Origin: Pseudomonas sp. GD03919
Lineage (GTDB): Bacteria; Pseudomonadota; Gammaproteobacteria; Pseudomonadales; Pseudomonadaceae
Assembly: GCF_029814935.1 (NCBI RefSeq)
Contig: NZ_CP104582.1
Span: forward strand, 1,798,001 to 1,862,000
Reading direction: 5' to 3'
Length of the DNA: 64,000 bases
Shown: positions 19,372-28,936 of the stretch, in pieces
Layout: the number at the start of each line of letters is the position of its first letter
Position numbering within the stretch: the stretch's first letter is position 1
The notes under the pieces: model-generated
Seen by the model: only the letters and a program-made list of their open reading frames with translations
What the model was told of the DNA's origin: nothing
The model's database searches: none
Translations under genes and position numbers: made by a program

Positions 19372-20964
19372 TCAGGCGATGTCCTGAAATACGCAGAACC
19401 CGCGTTTGATCACGCCATCATCCATCAGTTGCCCCTGATGCAGCAGGGCGAAACCGGCTTCGTAGAAGCTGGCCAGGTTGGCGAAGAACTGCTCGTCATT
19501 GCGCACCAGATCGTTGCTTTCGATGATGATGCGGCCACCAGGGTTGAGCAGGCTACGCAGTTGTTTGACGTATTCGGGCATGGGCCGGCCAATCCAGACG
19601 TGCACGGCGAACGAGAAAATCAGGTCGAAGGTCTGCGTTTCGCGGCTGGCAAAATCATCGAAGGCGCTGACGCGAAACTCGCAATTATCTACGCCATGGT
19701 GACGGGCCAGGCGCTGGGCAATGTGGATCAGCGATTCATTGATGTCGAAGCCGACGTACTGGCGCACATGGCGTGAGACTTCCAGGCCGAAGCAGCCGAT
19801 GTTGCAACCGATGTCGAGCACCCGTTGATCGTCGTCGAGCCAGCGCTCCAGTGCGTAGTGACGCATGCGTTGTAGCGTCGGGCGCTGGCCTGGCAGGTTC
19901 CAACCCTCATGGCCCTGGTACAGAGCCTGGTGACGGCCGAAGGCCTGGCCTTTCTCAAGAAAAATCTCGTGTATGTCCAGCTTGCAGGCGAGCCAGTCGT
20001 CTGCCTGATCGGCCTCGCTGGCGGGCGTGCCGAAGTAGCAGAGCAGTTCCTGTGCGTCGCTCAGTTCGAGAGTCTCGCGTAGCGACTGGGCAGCGATCAC
20101 CTCGACCACGTCCTGGGCGTTAGGCGTCACCGCTCGGCGGAACAACACCGCGCTGCGCTTACCCTTGAACTGAACGTATCCCTGGTAGTACCAGTAGCCG
20201 ATCCGCAGGGCGGGGATATGCGCGTATTCCTGCGGATAAATGACATCCGAGCCGTTCTCGTAGAACAGCGGTGCGATGTTCTTGGCGACTTCCTCGAAGT
20301 TGAAGCGAATCTGCAGATTGAGCGTGCCCGCATAGAGCGTCGGCCAGCCCGTGATGTTGAGTATGCCGGCATGCCTGTCCGGGTTGAGTTCGAGCAACTC
20401 GCGTTCGCCGGGTGGCCCTCCCGCCTGGGTCGAGGAGCGCGAAAAGACTCGCGCCTTGGCGCAGAAGAAGGGCTGGGCATCCTGTCGTTTTCCGGACAGC
20501 AGCTCCAGTTGGCTGCAGATGATCTGGGCGTCGCCATTGGGGTGATAAGTGGCCAGGCTGCCCAGCCAATGATAGGCCTCGTCCAGTTGTCCGCGGTACA
20601 TGCTCTGCGTCGCCAGCGACAGGCGGGCGCCCAGGTGCGTCGGTTGATCAGCGAGTACGGCCAGCAAATAGGGTTGAGCCTCGTCGAACGCGCCTTCGCG
20701 GCTGAGCAATTGCGCCCAGCAAAAGCGGACGTTGACGTCTTCGGGCAAGGCGTGCAGGGCATATTCCAGGTGCGGACGAGCGGCGTGCTCCTGCAGGCTG
20801 TCGAGCAACAGATTGCCCAGCGCCAGATGCACTTCAGCCTGCTGCGGATAGCGCTCGAGCAGCGTTCGGTAGAGGCACTGCGCTTGCGCCAGATTCCCGG
20901 CAGCGTGGGCTTGGCGAGCGGCGTCGAATAACTGGCCGTCCTGTTGGGTGAGGGGAGTGCTCAT
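19372..20964 (-). CDS. TPR protein with C-terminal SAM-dependent methyltransferase domain
   Basis: A 530-residue two-part protein. The first ~180 residues are TPR-like repeats (AEVHLALGNLLLDSLQEHAA, ARLSLATQSMYRGQLDEAYH). The last ~150 residues are a class I methyltransferase with VLDIGCNIGCFGLEVSR near residue 382, VGFDINESLI and FDLIFSFAVHVWIG. It is transcribed against the flagellar operons together with the TPR-glycosyltransferase upstream, between flgL and fliC, where Pseudomonas glycosylation genes sit. A role in modifying the flagellin glycan is inferred from position. Confidence 0.75.
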   Translation of the reverse strand: MSTPLTQQDGQLFDAARQAHAAGNLAQAQCLYRTLLERYPQQAEVHLALGNLLLDSLQEHAARPHLEYALHALPEDVNVRFCWAQLLSREGAFDEAQPYLLAVLADQPTHLGARLSLATQSMYRGQLDEAYHWLGSLATYHPNGDAQIICSQLELLSGKRQDAQPFFCAKARVFSRSSTQAGGPPGERELLELNPDRHAGILNITGWPTLYAGTLNLQIRFNFEEVAKNIAPLFYENGSDVIYPQEYAHIPALRIGYWYYQGYVQFKGKRSAVLFRRAVTPNAQDVVEVIAAQSLRETLELSDAQELLCYFGTPASEADQADDWLACKLDIHEIFLEKGQAFGRHQALYQGHEGWNLPGQRPTLQRMRHYALERWLDDDQRVLDIGCNIGCFGLEVSRHVRQYVGFDINESLIHIAQRLARHHGVDNCEFRVSAFDDFASRETQTFDLIFSFAVHVWIGRPMPEYVKQLRSLLNPGGRIIIESNDLVRNDEQFFANLASFYEAGFALLHQGQLMDDGVIKRGFCVFQDIA

Positions 20965-21040
20965 GGTGACCTCGAATGATGATGGCTCTGGGCGTGACGC
21001 CGATGTTTGGCTTGAACCGGGCTGGCCGGTCGATTGGGCC

Positions 21041-22666
21041 TCAGGTGGCTAGCATGGTGGCGCAGCGTTTGATGATGTCGCCCCAGTCGTCGTGTCTGGC
21101 GTTATGCAACAGTTGCACGCAGGGGTACCAGAAGCTCTGTCCTTCCTCCAGTCCCCAGCGCCAGTCCGGGTTCATCGGCAGCAGTGCCAGGGTCGGGACG
21201 CCCAGCGCTCCAGCCAGGTGTACGGTGGTGTTGTCGATGCTGATGACGGCGTCGAGCGCGGCGATCTGCGAGGCCTGACGGTCGATGTCGAGCAGCGGAT
21301 CGACCGAGCGGTCATTGAATATCTGCAGGCCATGCAAGCGGGCCTGTTCGAGATCTTGCTCCACCTCCCCGTATTGCAGGTTGATCAGCTGCACATCGGC
21401 CAGGCAGGCCAGGTGTGCCAATTGCGACATCTCGATACGCCGACTCTGCTTGAAGTTGGTCACCGACGTGCCGCCTCGCCAGGAAATGCCGATCAGGCGC
21501 TTGCCAGGAAATTGTAGGTGATAGTCGTTGCGCAGTTTTACGCTCTCGTGCGGGTCGGCCTTCAGGTAACCGGCATGCGCTGTGAAATCCTGACGGCTGC
21601 GGCGCAGCAGGATGCCCAGGCTGCCCATGGGGGTCTGCAGGTCGCATGCGGGCCAGCCGTAACGCACCCATGGCACGCCGTTGCGCAGCTCACGACCGAC
21701 TTCTTCACGGGTGAAGAACTGCACACCGGGAAAGCTTCGCGTGAATAAAGGGATCAGGCGTTCGGCGGCTTCGAAAAGCAGCGGGCCGTCCAGGTGCTGC
21801 AAGTCGGGGAGCATGCTGGCGAACATGATCTGATCGCCCATGCCCTGTTCGGCCCAGACCAGGAGCGTACGGCCATGCAGGGGTTCGCCATTCCAGCGTG
21901 GCTGGGGGAAATTCTGCAGTTGATCACGCAATACCTTCGCCCAGCGCCATTCATAGTGTTGCCAGCCGACCTCGAATTGACCAAGCCTGAGCATCAGTTG
22001 CGACAGGTTGTTGTGGGCATCGGCATTTTTCGGCTCTTGCACCAGCGCACGCTGATAATGACGCATGGCATCCGGATAGCGCTTGACCTGTTCGAGGGTC
22101 AGGGCCAGGTTGAGATGCAGCTGCACATCGTTGGGCGTACCCTCCAGAGCCAATTGGTTGCAGGCGATACTTTCATGGAAACGGCCCATGCCGTAGTAGA
22201 CCCAGCCCAGCAGGCTCAGCAGCAGCGCCTGCTGCGTGAGTTCATGAGGGCTTTGCAATTCCCTGGCGAGCAGGGCTTCGGCCTCATCGAGCACTTCGTT
22301 CTGGATTAGGGCTTTGGCATAGAGCTTGAAGCGCAGGCGCGTTGGTGACGCCTCATACCAGGATCTGGCCCGTGCCACGTCATCTAAAAAGAGTGGGCGA
22401 TCACACATGAGGTCGAAGATGAGTCGGTCGATATCTTCATTGGCAGGGCCCGCCAGTGCTTTATCTATATGAGTAAGCGCCTCTTCGTCGGCAGTCATGC
22501 GAAGAAGAATGTTGGCCAACTGGGCATGCCCGAGGTGCATGTCGGGAATCAGCTTGAGCAATTGGCGATAGAGTGCGATCTGCTGCTGTGTATCGTCCCT
22601 GGCTTCTGCCTTGTGCAGGGCCTGTAGAATGGCCCGGGCTTCATGTTGCTGGTGGGGCGTAAGCAT
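21041..22666 (-). CDS. TPR-repeat glycosyltransferase, probably for flagellin
   Basis: A 541-residue protein: TPR repeats over about residues 1-260 (e.g. GHAQLANILLRMTADEEALT, KNADAHNNLSQLMLRLGQFE), then a glycosyltransferase domain of the GT9/GT41-like TPR group with LVWAEQGMGDQIMFASML, GKRLIGISWRGGTSV, LDAVISIDNTTVHLAGALG and LLPMNPDWRWG. Such proteins, encoded beside flagellin genes, add sugars to flagellin Ser/Thr; the target here is inferred from location. The start at 22666 (MLTPHQQHEARAIL) is preferred; a start at 22723 adds 19 residues without a ribosome site. It diverges from fliC. Confidence 0.78.
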   Translation of the reverse strand: MLTPHQQHEARAILQALHKAEARDDTQQQIALYRQLLKLIPDMHLGHAQLANILLRMTADEEALTHIDKALAGPANEDIDRLIFDLMCDRPLFLDDVARARSWYEASPTRLRFKLYAKALIQNEVLDEAEALLARELQSPHELTQQALLLSLLGWVYYGMGRFHESIACNQLALEGTPNDVQLHLNLALTLEQVKRYPDAMRHYQRALVQEPKNADAHNNLSQLMLRLGQFEVGWQHYEWRWAKVLRDQLQNFPQPRWNGEPLHGRTLLVWAEQGMGDQIMFASMLPDLQHLDGPLLFEAAERLIPLFTRSFPGVQFFTREEVGRELRNGVPWVRYGWPACDLQTPMGSLGILLRRSRQDFTAHAGYLKADPHESVKLRNDYHLQFPGKRLIGISWRGGTSVTNFKQSRRIEMSQLAHLACLADVQLINLQYGEVEQDLEQARLHGLQIFNDRSVDPLLDIDRQASQIAALDAVISIDNTTVHLAGALGVPTLALLPMNPDWRWGLEEGQSFWYPCVQLLHNARHDDWGDIIKRCATMLAT

Positions 22667-22820
22667 GATGGATTCCGTATAGAGCGTCGCTGAATCGACC
22701 AGCAAGAAACAGGCCGACTTCATATTGTCTAGGGTGCTATGCGCAATGCGCTGTTTTTAAACGGTTTTTATTTTTTGATGAGCGCCATGATTTTGGCTCG
22801 AAAAAAAAGCAAAAAAAGAC

Positions 22821-22847
22821 TAAAGGATTGGCGTGCGGCGACGATAA
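22821..22847 (+). promoter_or_regulatory. FliA (sigma-28) promoter of fliC
   Basis: TAAAGGAT, 11 bases, GACGATAA: the -10 differs from GCCGATAA at one base. It lies ~80 bases upstream of fliC. The surrounding 205-base intergenic region is A-rich and must also contain the divergent promoter of the glycosyltransferase, which I cannot place. Confidence 0.85.
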
Positions 22848-22928
22848 GCATAACGAAAGCTCTCTAGGCCATCCCGGGCGGTTGCCAAGGCCGGGAGTCG
22901 TACAAGCCCACACTACGAGGTTCTCGTC

Positions 22929-24365
22929 ATGGCTCTTACCGTCAATACCAACATTGCATCGCTCAACACCCAGAAAAACCTGAATAAAGCTGCTGACGCC
23001 CTGTCTACCACCATGCAGCGTCTGTCCAGTGGCCTGAAAATCAACAGCGCCAAGGACGATGCCGCCGGCCTGCAGATTTCCAACCGTCTGACTAGCCAGA
23101 TCAATGGCCTGAGCGTTGCAACCAAGAACGCCAATGATGGTATCTCCATCGCGCAGACTGCTGAAGGCGCCATGCAGGAATCCACCAACATCTTGCAGCG
23201 CATGCGCGAGCTGTCGCTGCAGTCGGCCAACGGCTCAAACAGTGCCGAAGACCGTGCATCACTGCAGGCCGAATACTCGCAGCTCACCACTGAGCTGACC
23301 CGTATCGCCAATACCACCACCTTCGGTGGTCGCAACCTACTCGATGGTTCCTTCGGGACTACCAGCTTCCAGGTCGGCGCCAACGCCAACGAAACCATCA
23401 ACGTTTCCTTGGGTAATGTCTCTGCTACCAATATCGGTTCACAACAAGTCAAAAGCCTAGCAATCACCCCGGATGCCACCGGTGTAGCTGGGGGGGCAGT
23501 TACGGTAACCGGCAGTGGTGATGTGCAGACTGTGACCATCGCCGCTGGTGCATCGGCCAAGGATATTGCCAAGCAACTCGATGGTCTGATCACTGGCTTG
23601 AGTGCTTCAGCAAGCACCGTCGTCAAGCTGGATGTTGGTACTGCTGTCAGCGGTGGTGCTAACTTCAGTGTGACTGTGGGCTCTAAGAGCGTCGACATGA
23701 TTGGCGTGGTCGATAACGCCAGCCTTGCTGAACAACTGAGCTCGAACGCCTCCGCACTTGGTATCAGTGTCAACTTCAACGAGGGCAGTGATGAGCTGGT
23801 CATAACCTCGGACACTGGTGAGAACATTGTTTTTGGTGCGCCTAGCAATACTGCTGTCGGTGAGGAATATGGCAACGTAACTATCGATGTGAAGGATGGC
23901 GCGGGTAAGTTCTCCGGAACTGGTACTCAAATTGCAGCAGACTTTATCGCCACTGGTTCGGTCGAGCTGAACTCAGCCAAGGCCTACTCGTTGACTGGTG
24001 CTGGTGTGACTGATTTGTTCGCAACCGGAACCTCGGTAACCTCGGCTCTGACCAGTATCAGTGATACCAGCATCACCTCAGCAGAAGGTGCTCAAAGTGC
24101 AATCGCGGTCATCGACAAGGCGATATCCAATATCGACAGCCAGCGTGCCGACCTCGGTGCCGTGCAGAACCGCTTCGACAGCACCGTATCTAACCTGGCC
24201 AGCATCTCCGAGAACAGCACCGCAGCGCGTAGCCGGGTTCAGGATGCCGACTTCGCCGCTGAAACGGCCGAGCTGACCAAGCAACAGACCCTGCAGCAAG
24301 CGTCTACTGCTATCCTGGCTCAGGCCAACCAGTTGCCTTCCTCGGTACTGAGTCTGCTGCAGTAA
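22929..24365 (+). CDS. fliC: flagellin
   Basis: Filament subunit, 478 residues. The N-terminal D0/D1 region starts [20 protein letters not shown] and contains [20 protein letters not shown]; the C-terminal helices hold [17 protein letters not shown] and end [17 protein letters not shown]. The middle (~residues 180-380) is Ser/Thr/Val-rich and variable, with more AT in third codon positions than its neighbours, as expected for the exposed and possibly glycosylated part. It is expressed from a FliA promoter and followed by a terminator. Only one flagellin gene is present in the window. Confidence 0.97.
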   Translation: MALTVNTNIASLNTQKNLNKAADALSTTMQRLSSGLKINSAKDDAAGLQISNRLTSQINGLSVATKNANDGISIAQTAEGAMQESTNILQRMRELSLQSANGSNSAEDRASLQAEYSQLTTELTRIANTTTFGGRNLLDGSFGTTSFQVGANANETINVSLGNVSATNIGSQQVKSLAITPDATGVAGGAVTVTGSGDVQTVTIAAGASAKDIAKQLDGLITGLSASASTVVKLDVGTAVSGGANFSVTVGSKSVDMIGVVDNASLAEQLSSNASALGISVNFNEGSDELVITSDTGENIVFGAPSNTAVGEEYGNVTIDVKDGAGKFSGTGTQIAADFIATGSVELNSAKAYSLTGAGVTDLFATGTSVTSALTSISDTSITSAEGAQSAIAVIDKAISNIDSQRADLGAVQNRFDSTVSNLASISENSTAARSRVQDADFAAETAELTKQQTLQQASTAILAQANQLPSSVLSLLQ

Positions 24366-24386
24366 GCTGAAGCCTGACACGGTCGA

Positions 24387-24414
24387 GGGGGAAGTGCGTA
24401 AGCCTTCCCCCTTT
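24387..24414 (+). terminator. Rho-independent terminator after fliC
   Basis: Stem GGGGGAAG/CTTCCCCC with a 9-base loop followed by TTT. It would limit read-through into flaG. Confidence 0.8.
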
Positions 24415-24434
24415 GCCCATTGCGGGGTGAACCT

Positions 24435-24800
24435 ATGACCATTTCCAGCGTTACACCCATAAGCACCGTGGTGCCGACCCAGCGTCAGGCCGGTGTGGGT
24501 AGAGAGTCGCCTGTCGGGCAGCCCCCAGTGCAAGTGGAGGATTCCTCGGCTAGCAGTGAGCAATCGGCAGAAATGCCGCGCGATCAACTGGAGTCTGTCG
24601 TGGCCAATATGCAAAATGCCATGCAGTCCATCCGTCGAGACATCAATTTTCAACTGGACGACAGCACCGGGCGTGTCGTGGTCAAGGTTGTTGATGGCAG
24701 TTCCGGCGAAGTGGTTCGGCAGATTCCGTCCGAAGAGGCGCTCGAGCTGGCGGCGCGTCTGGAAGACATGCGCAGTCTCTTGTTCCGTGAAGAGGCTTGA
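24435..24800 (+). CDS. flaG: FlaG family protein
   Basis: A 121-residue protein with the FlaG domain in its second half: RRDINFQLDDSTGRVVVKV and VRQIPSEEALELAARLEDM. The N-terminal half is Ser/Gln/Glu-rich and looks disordered. FlaG affects filament length in other bacteria, but its mechanism is not settled. It lies between fliC and fliD as in other pseudomonads. ATG at 24435 gives the natural N-terminus MTISSVTPIS. Confidence 0.9.
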   Translation: MTISSVTPISTVVPTQRQAGVGRESPVGQPPVQVEDSSASSEQSAEMPRDQLESVVANMQNAMQSIRRDINFQLDDSTGRVVVKVVDGSSGEVVRQIPSEEALELAARLEDMRSLLFREEA

Positions 24801-24801
24801 G

Positions 24802-24817
24802 TGGCCCGTTAATTGCT
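24802..24817 (+). promoter_or_regulatory. sigma-54 promoter of fliD-fliS-fliT
   Basis: TGGCCCGTTAATTGCT: GG-10-GC with one departure from TGGCAC, 44 bases before fliD. Confidence 0.75.
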
Positions 24818-24860
24818 GAGTGTCTGCTAGGCGTCAATTATTCGTTGCGAGGAGGTTGTC

Positions 24861-26264
24861 ATGGTTGTCACGAGCGTAGGCCTGGGGTCCGGGATTGATA
24901 TCAAAGCGATCGTAGAGGCCACGATAGCGTCCGAAAAAGCGCCCAAGCAGGCGCAGATCGACCGTCTGACGACCAAGACCGATACCAGTATCTCGGCCAT
25001 CGGCACGTTGAAAAGCGCCCTTGAAGCTTTCGAGGCGGCGCTGACCAGTCTTACGACGGCTTCCAGTAGCTTCGATGCCCTCAGTGGCACCTCATCTTCC
25101 AGCTCTGTCGCCAGCGTGACGGCGGGTAACACGGCTGTGGCGGGCAGCTACAGCCTCGAAGTGACCAGCCTGGCCAAGGCTTCCAAGGTGGCCAGCGCCA
25201 GTCAGCCAGGTGGCTCCTCGACCACTTACGCCTCTGGCGGCACCTTGACCATCGATGTGGGGAGTAACGCCTCCTACGACGTTGAGATTAAGGCGGGTGC
25301 CTCGCTGACGGAAATTCGCGACGCAATCAACTCGCAACTGTCCTCGTCTGCCGGCATCAGTGCCAACATCGTCACCGATTCCAATGGCTCGCGCTTGGTG
25401 CTGTCTTCGGAAACCACGGGTGAGGGCACTGATCTTTACGTCAAGGGCACGGGTGATCTCGCTGCGCTTAACGTCAATATCGATGAGGATGGCAATAAGA
25501 GCCTGACGCAGCAGAGCGGTACGTCCGCTGGCTACATCACGCAGGCCAGTAATGCGTCCTATAAGCTCGACGGTCTCGAGTTGAGCAGCTCTTCGAACAC
25601 CGTGACGGCTCTCAGTGGCTTGAGCATCAAGCTGGCTGGTGAGGGCAGTACTACCCTCACCGTGGCGGCCAATACCGACGGTTTGAAAACCTCGATAGAA
25701 AGCTTCGTTACGGCTTACAACACCTTGATGACCGTTACCAATGCATTGACTAAGGTGACGGCCAGTGAAGATGGCTCCAGCACCGATGCAGGGGCTCTGG
25801 TGGGGGATGCGTCGGTTCGCTCGCTATTGAACTCGGTGCGTAGCGCCATGGTCGAGCCTTCTACCAGTAGCGGTGAGCTGAGTATTCTTGCGCAGCTAGG
25901 CATCACGACTAAGAAGGACGGTACGCTTGAGGTTGACAGTGATGTATTGAATAGCGCCTTGGCGAGCCAGTACACCAATGTCAAGGAGTTCTTCGCGGGC
26001 GATAATGGCTTGATACCTCGCCTCAAGGAGGTAGTCAGTCCTTATACGGCCACGGGTGGCTTGTTGGAGACGCGTATCGAGGCGTTGAATATGACCAAGT
26101 CGCAACTGACCGAGCAGCAGGAAGCCTTGGACCGTCGTATCGAGAACCTGACCACCACCCTCTACACCAAGTACAACAACATGGACACCCTGGTTGCCCA
26201 GTTGACCGCCACCAGTAACAGCATCATGTCAACGCTCAATGCGCTGAATAACTCAAAAGACTGA
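24861..26264 (+). CDS. fliD: flagellar filament cap protein FliD
   Basis: HAP2, which caps the filament and folds incoming flagellin; in pseudomonads it also binds mucin. MVVTSVGLGSGIDIKAIVEA is the conserved N-terminus and the C-terminal coiled region contains LDRRIENLTTTLYTKYNNMD. A GAGGAGG ribosome site precedes the ATG. Length 467 aa is normal. The Ser/Thr-rich middle is the surface-exposed part of the cap. Confidence 0.95.
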   Translation: MVVTSVGLGSGIDIKAIVEATIASEKAPKQAQIDRLTTKTDTSISAIGTLKSALEAFEAALTSLTTASSSFDALSGTSSSSSVASVTAGNTAVAGSYSLEVTSLAKASKVASASQPGGSSTTYASGGTLTIDVGSNASYDVEIKAGASLTEIRDAINSQLSSSAGISANIVTDSNGSRLVLSSETTGEGTDLYVKGTGDLAALNVNIDEDGNKSLTQQSGTSAGYITQASNASYKLDGLELSSSSNTVTALSGLSIKLAGEGSTTLTVAANTDGLKTSIESFVTAYNTLMTVTNALTKVTASEDGSSTDAGALVGDASVRSLLNSVRSAMVEPSTSSGELSILAQLGITTKKDGTLEVDSDVLNSALASQYTNVKEFFAGDNGLIPRLKEVVSPYTATGGLLETRIEALNMTKSQLTEQQEALDRRIENLTTTLYTKYNNMDTLVAQLTATSNSIMSTLNALNNSKD

Positions 26265-26516
26265 GTGTCGTTCAGTGTCTCAGATGGGTCGGTGCGTTCA
26301 GCCTGACCCTGGCTCTCGCCTCGTGCTTTATGTGTGTTCCTGATAGGCTGAGTGGCCTGTATCGGGAGCATTGTCTTGAGCGTCGTTCAAGATGGGGTGT
26401 GTTGTATGGTGGCCTGCAATGCCAAAAGAAAGGGTAACCGCCGCTAAAGCTTTCGATGAGCACGTCGATAACTGAGGTAAGTAGGTTTACCAGCTCAGGC
26501 AATAGGAGCAGTCGTC

Positions 26517-26894
26517 ATGTATGCAGCATCAGCACTCAGACAGTATCAGCAGGTCAACACTCAGGCTCAGCTCGTCGAGGCTAGCCCTCATCGTTTGATT
26601 CAGATGCTTCTCGAGGGGGCGCTGGATCGTCTGGCTCAGGCTCAGGGGGCGATGATGCGTGGCCAGGTTGCTGAGAAGGGCTTATTGATTGGCAAGGCTG
26701 TAAAAATCGTCTGCGGTTTGCGCGAGGCGCTGAACAAGGAGCAGGGTGGGCAACTGGCTGAAAATCTCGATGGCCTTTACGAGTACATCGTCCACCAGTT
26801 GACCCAGGCCAATCTCAAGAACGACGCCCAGGCGTTGCAACATGTTGCCTCCCTGCTACGAGAGATCAAAGAAGGCTGGGACGGCATCGCCTGA
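26517..26894 (+). CDS. fliS: flagellar export chaperone FliS
   Basis: Cytoplasmic chaperone that binds the flagellin C-terminus and prevents early polymerisation. MYAASALRQYQQVNTQAQLV and ASPHRLIQMLLEGALDRLAQ are the FliS signature, followed by the four-helix bundle; 125 aa. It lies 252 bases after fliD; I found no convincing sigma-54 or sigma-28 site in that gap, so it is probably read from the fliD promoter. Confidence 0.94.
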   Translation: MYAASALRQYQQVNTQAQLVEASPHRLIQMLLEGALDRLAQAQGAMMRGQVAEKGLLIGKAVKIVCGLREALNKEQGGQLAENLDGLYEYIVHQLTQANLKNDAQALQHVASLLREIKEGWDGIA

Positions 26895-26917
26895 TCGTTT
26901 ATCCATAGGAGTAAGTC

Positions 26918-27214
26918 ATGAGCTCATCCGTTCAGCGTTTGCAGGCGACCCGACAGGCCCTGTGTGATGCCCTGGCCAACCAGGATTGGAGCGCCATTGG
27001 CGAGTTGGATCTGCAATGCCGCATGGCGGTGGATGCCGCCATGTTCGAGGGTCAGCAGGATGAAGAGCAGCTTCGCTCCAGCCTGGAGCAATTGCTTGAC
27101 CTCTACCGTGAGTTGGTGGGTATCTGCCAGGGCGAGCAGCGGCGCTTGGCCGGTGAGTTATTGCAGCTCAACCAGTCTCATCAGGGCGCCAAGGTCTATC
27201 AGTTGTTCGGTTGA
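26918..27214 (+). CDS. fliT: FliT-like flagellar protein (probable export chaperone)
   Basis: A 98-residue, mostly helical protein directly after fliS, the usual place for a FliT-type chaperone that binds FliD. The sequence is helical and Glu/Gln/Leu-rich (ATRQALCDALANQDWSAIGE, LLDLYRELVGICQGEQRRLA) without a strongly diagnostic motif, so the name rests on size, predicted helicity and gene order. A GGAGTAAGTC ribosome site precedes the ATG. It is last before the fleQ region. Confidence 0.75.
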   Translation: MSSSVQRLQATRQALCDALANQDWSAIGELDLQCRMAVDAAMFEGQQDEEQLRSSLEQLLDLYRELVGICQGEQRRLAGELLQLNQSHQGAKVYQLFG

Positions 27215-27356
27215 GAGGCCTAGCATCGCTTTTGCTGTTTGAGTCTTTAGCTGCACATTAAACTGCAATTGTCGTCTTTTCACAGACGATTCCCTTCTTC
27301 CATGTAGAAGGCCGCATTCAGGCTCGAACGCCAGTGCAAATATTCACGCCATAAAA

Positions 27357-27385
27357 TTGACTACATCCGGTATATTGACTTTACT
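27357..27385 (+). promoter_or_regulatory. Possible sigma-70 promoter of fleQ
   Basis: TTGACT, a 17-base spacer and TTTACT, ~76 bases upstream of the fleQ ATG. The -10 is weak (4 of 6). FleQ is known to be made from a sigma-70 promoter in P. aeruginosa. No sigma-54 element was seen here. Confidence 0.4.
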
Positions 27386-27460
27386 ACTGGCTAATTGCCG
27401 GTTTTCGCTAAGTCCTTGGCGTACCATTTCCCCTCACTTCTCGGGTCAGACAAACACAAG

Positions 27461-28936
27461 ATGTGGCGTGAAACCAAAATTCTGTTGATCGATGACAATG
27501 CTGCGCGCCGCCACGAGTTGGCGATCATTCTGAGTTTTCTCGGGGAAGAGCATCTGGCCTGTACCAGTCAGGATTGGCGCAGTGCAGTGGCTGAGCTCGG
27601 TTCCAGCCGGGAGGTGCTCAGTGTTTTGCTTGGCGATGTCGAGGCCAAGGGCGGTGTGCTCGAATTGACCAAGCAGATCGCTGGTTGGGATGAGTTTCTG
27701 CCGCTGCTGATGGTGGGCGACGCCTGCATCGCCGAGTGGCCGGAAGATCTGCGCAGGCGCATGCTGGCCAGCCTGGAGACTCCGCTCAGCTATAACAAAC
27801 TGCTCGACTCTCTGCACCGTGCTCAGGTCTATCGCGAGATGTATGACCAGGCCCGTGACCGTGGCCGGCAGCGCGAGCCCAACCTGTTTCGCAGTCTGGT
27901 CGGTACCAGTCGTGCCATTCAGCAGGTTCGGCAGATGATGCAGCAGGTGGCCGATACCGAGGCCAGTGTGTTGATCCTTGGTGAGTCCGGAACCGGCAAG
28001 GAAGTGGTGGCGCGTAATCTGCACTACCACTCCAAGCGCCGCGAGGCACCGTTCGTGCCTGTCAACTGTGGGGCCATTCCGGCGGAGTTGCTGGAAAGCG
28101 AGTTGTTCGGTCACGAGAAGGGAGCCTTTACCGGGGCCATTACCAGTCGGGCAGGGCGCTTCGAGCTGGCCAACGGCGGTACGCTGTTTCTTGATGAGAT
28201 CGGTGATATGCCGCTGCCGATGCAGGTCAAGTTGCTGCGCGTGCTGCAGGAGCGAACCTTCGAGCGTGTCGGCAGCAACAAGACGCAGACCGCCGATGTG
28301 CGCATCATTGCTGCCACGCACAAGAACCTGGAGAAGATGATCGAGGATGGCAGTTTCCGTGAGGATCTGTACTACCGCCTGAATGTCTTTCCCATCGAGA
28401 TGGCGCCGCTGCGCGAACGTATCGAAGATATCCCGCTGCTGATGAACGAGCTGATTTCGCGCATGGAGCACGAGAAGCGTGGCTCCATTCGTTTCAATTC
28501 GGCTGCCATCATGTCGTTGTGTCGTCATGATTGGGCGGGCAACGTGCGTGAACTGGCCAACCTGGTGGAGCGCATGGCGATCATGCATCCCTACGGTGTG
28601 ATCGGGGTGGGCGAATTGCCGAAGAAGTTCCGTCATGTCGATGACGAGGATGAGCAACTCGCCGCCAGCCTGCGTGACGAGATGGAAGAGCGCGCGGCGA
28701 TCATGGCCGGCCTTCCGGGCCTCGATACGCCAGCCATGCTGCCGCCGGAGGGGCTGGATCTGAAGGACTACCTCGGCAACCTGGAGCAGGGCCTTATCCA
28801 GCAGGCGCTGGATGATGCGGGCGGTGTGGTGGCGCGTGCGGCTGAGCGCCTGCGTATTCGCCGCACCACGCTGGTCGAGAAAATGCGCAAGTACGGCATG
28901 AGTCGCCGCGAAGAGGATGGTCAGGAAGAGGATTGA
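27461..28936 (+). CDS. fleQ: flagellar master regulator FleQ
   Basis: Enhancer-binding activator of sigma-54 flagellar promoters and c-di-GMP-responsive regulator of matrix genes. A degenerate receiver-like domain ([13 protein letters not shown]) is followed by the AAA+ domain with Walker A GESGTGKE at residue 174, the sigma-54 contact loop [12 protein letters not shown], Walker [12 protein letters not shown], and a Fis-type helix-turn-helix ([20 protein letters not shown]). The ATG at 27461 gives the known FleQ N-terminus and 491 aa. The 3' end is the source of, or is related to, the repeated segment downstream. Confidence 0.97.
   Translation: MWRETKILLIDDNAARRHELAIILSFLGEEHLACTSQDWRSAVAELGSSREVLSVLLGDVEAKGGVLELTKQIAGWDEFLPLLMVGDACIAEWPEDLRRRMLASLETPLSYNKLLDSLHRAQVYREMYDQARDRGRQREPNLFRSLVGTSRAIQQVRQMMQQVADTEASVLILGESGTGKEVVARNLHYHSKRREAPFVPVNCGAIPAELLESELFGHEKGAFTGAITSRAGRFELANGGTLFLDEIGDMPLPMQVKLLRVLQERTFERVGSNKTQTADVRIIAATHKNLEKMIEDGSFREDLYYRLNVFPIEMAPLRERIEDIPLLMNELISRMEHEKRGSIRFNSAAIMSLCRHDWAGNVRELANLVERMAIMHPYGVIGVGELPKKFRHVDDEDEQLAASLRDEMEERAAIMAGLPGLDTPAMLPPEGLDLKDYLGNLEQGLIQQALDDAGGVVARAAERLRIRRTTLVEKMRKYGMSRREEDGQEED

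Noticed and set aside
22780..22820. A-rich stretch before fliC as an UP element or origin
   Set aside because: Only a run of A residues; nothing beyond AT richness near a promoter supports a specific function.
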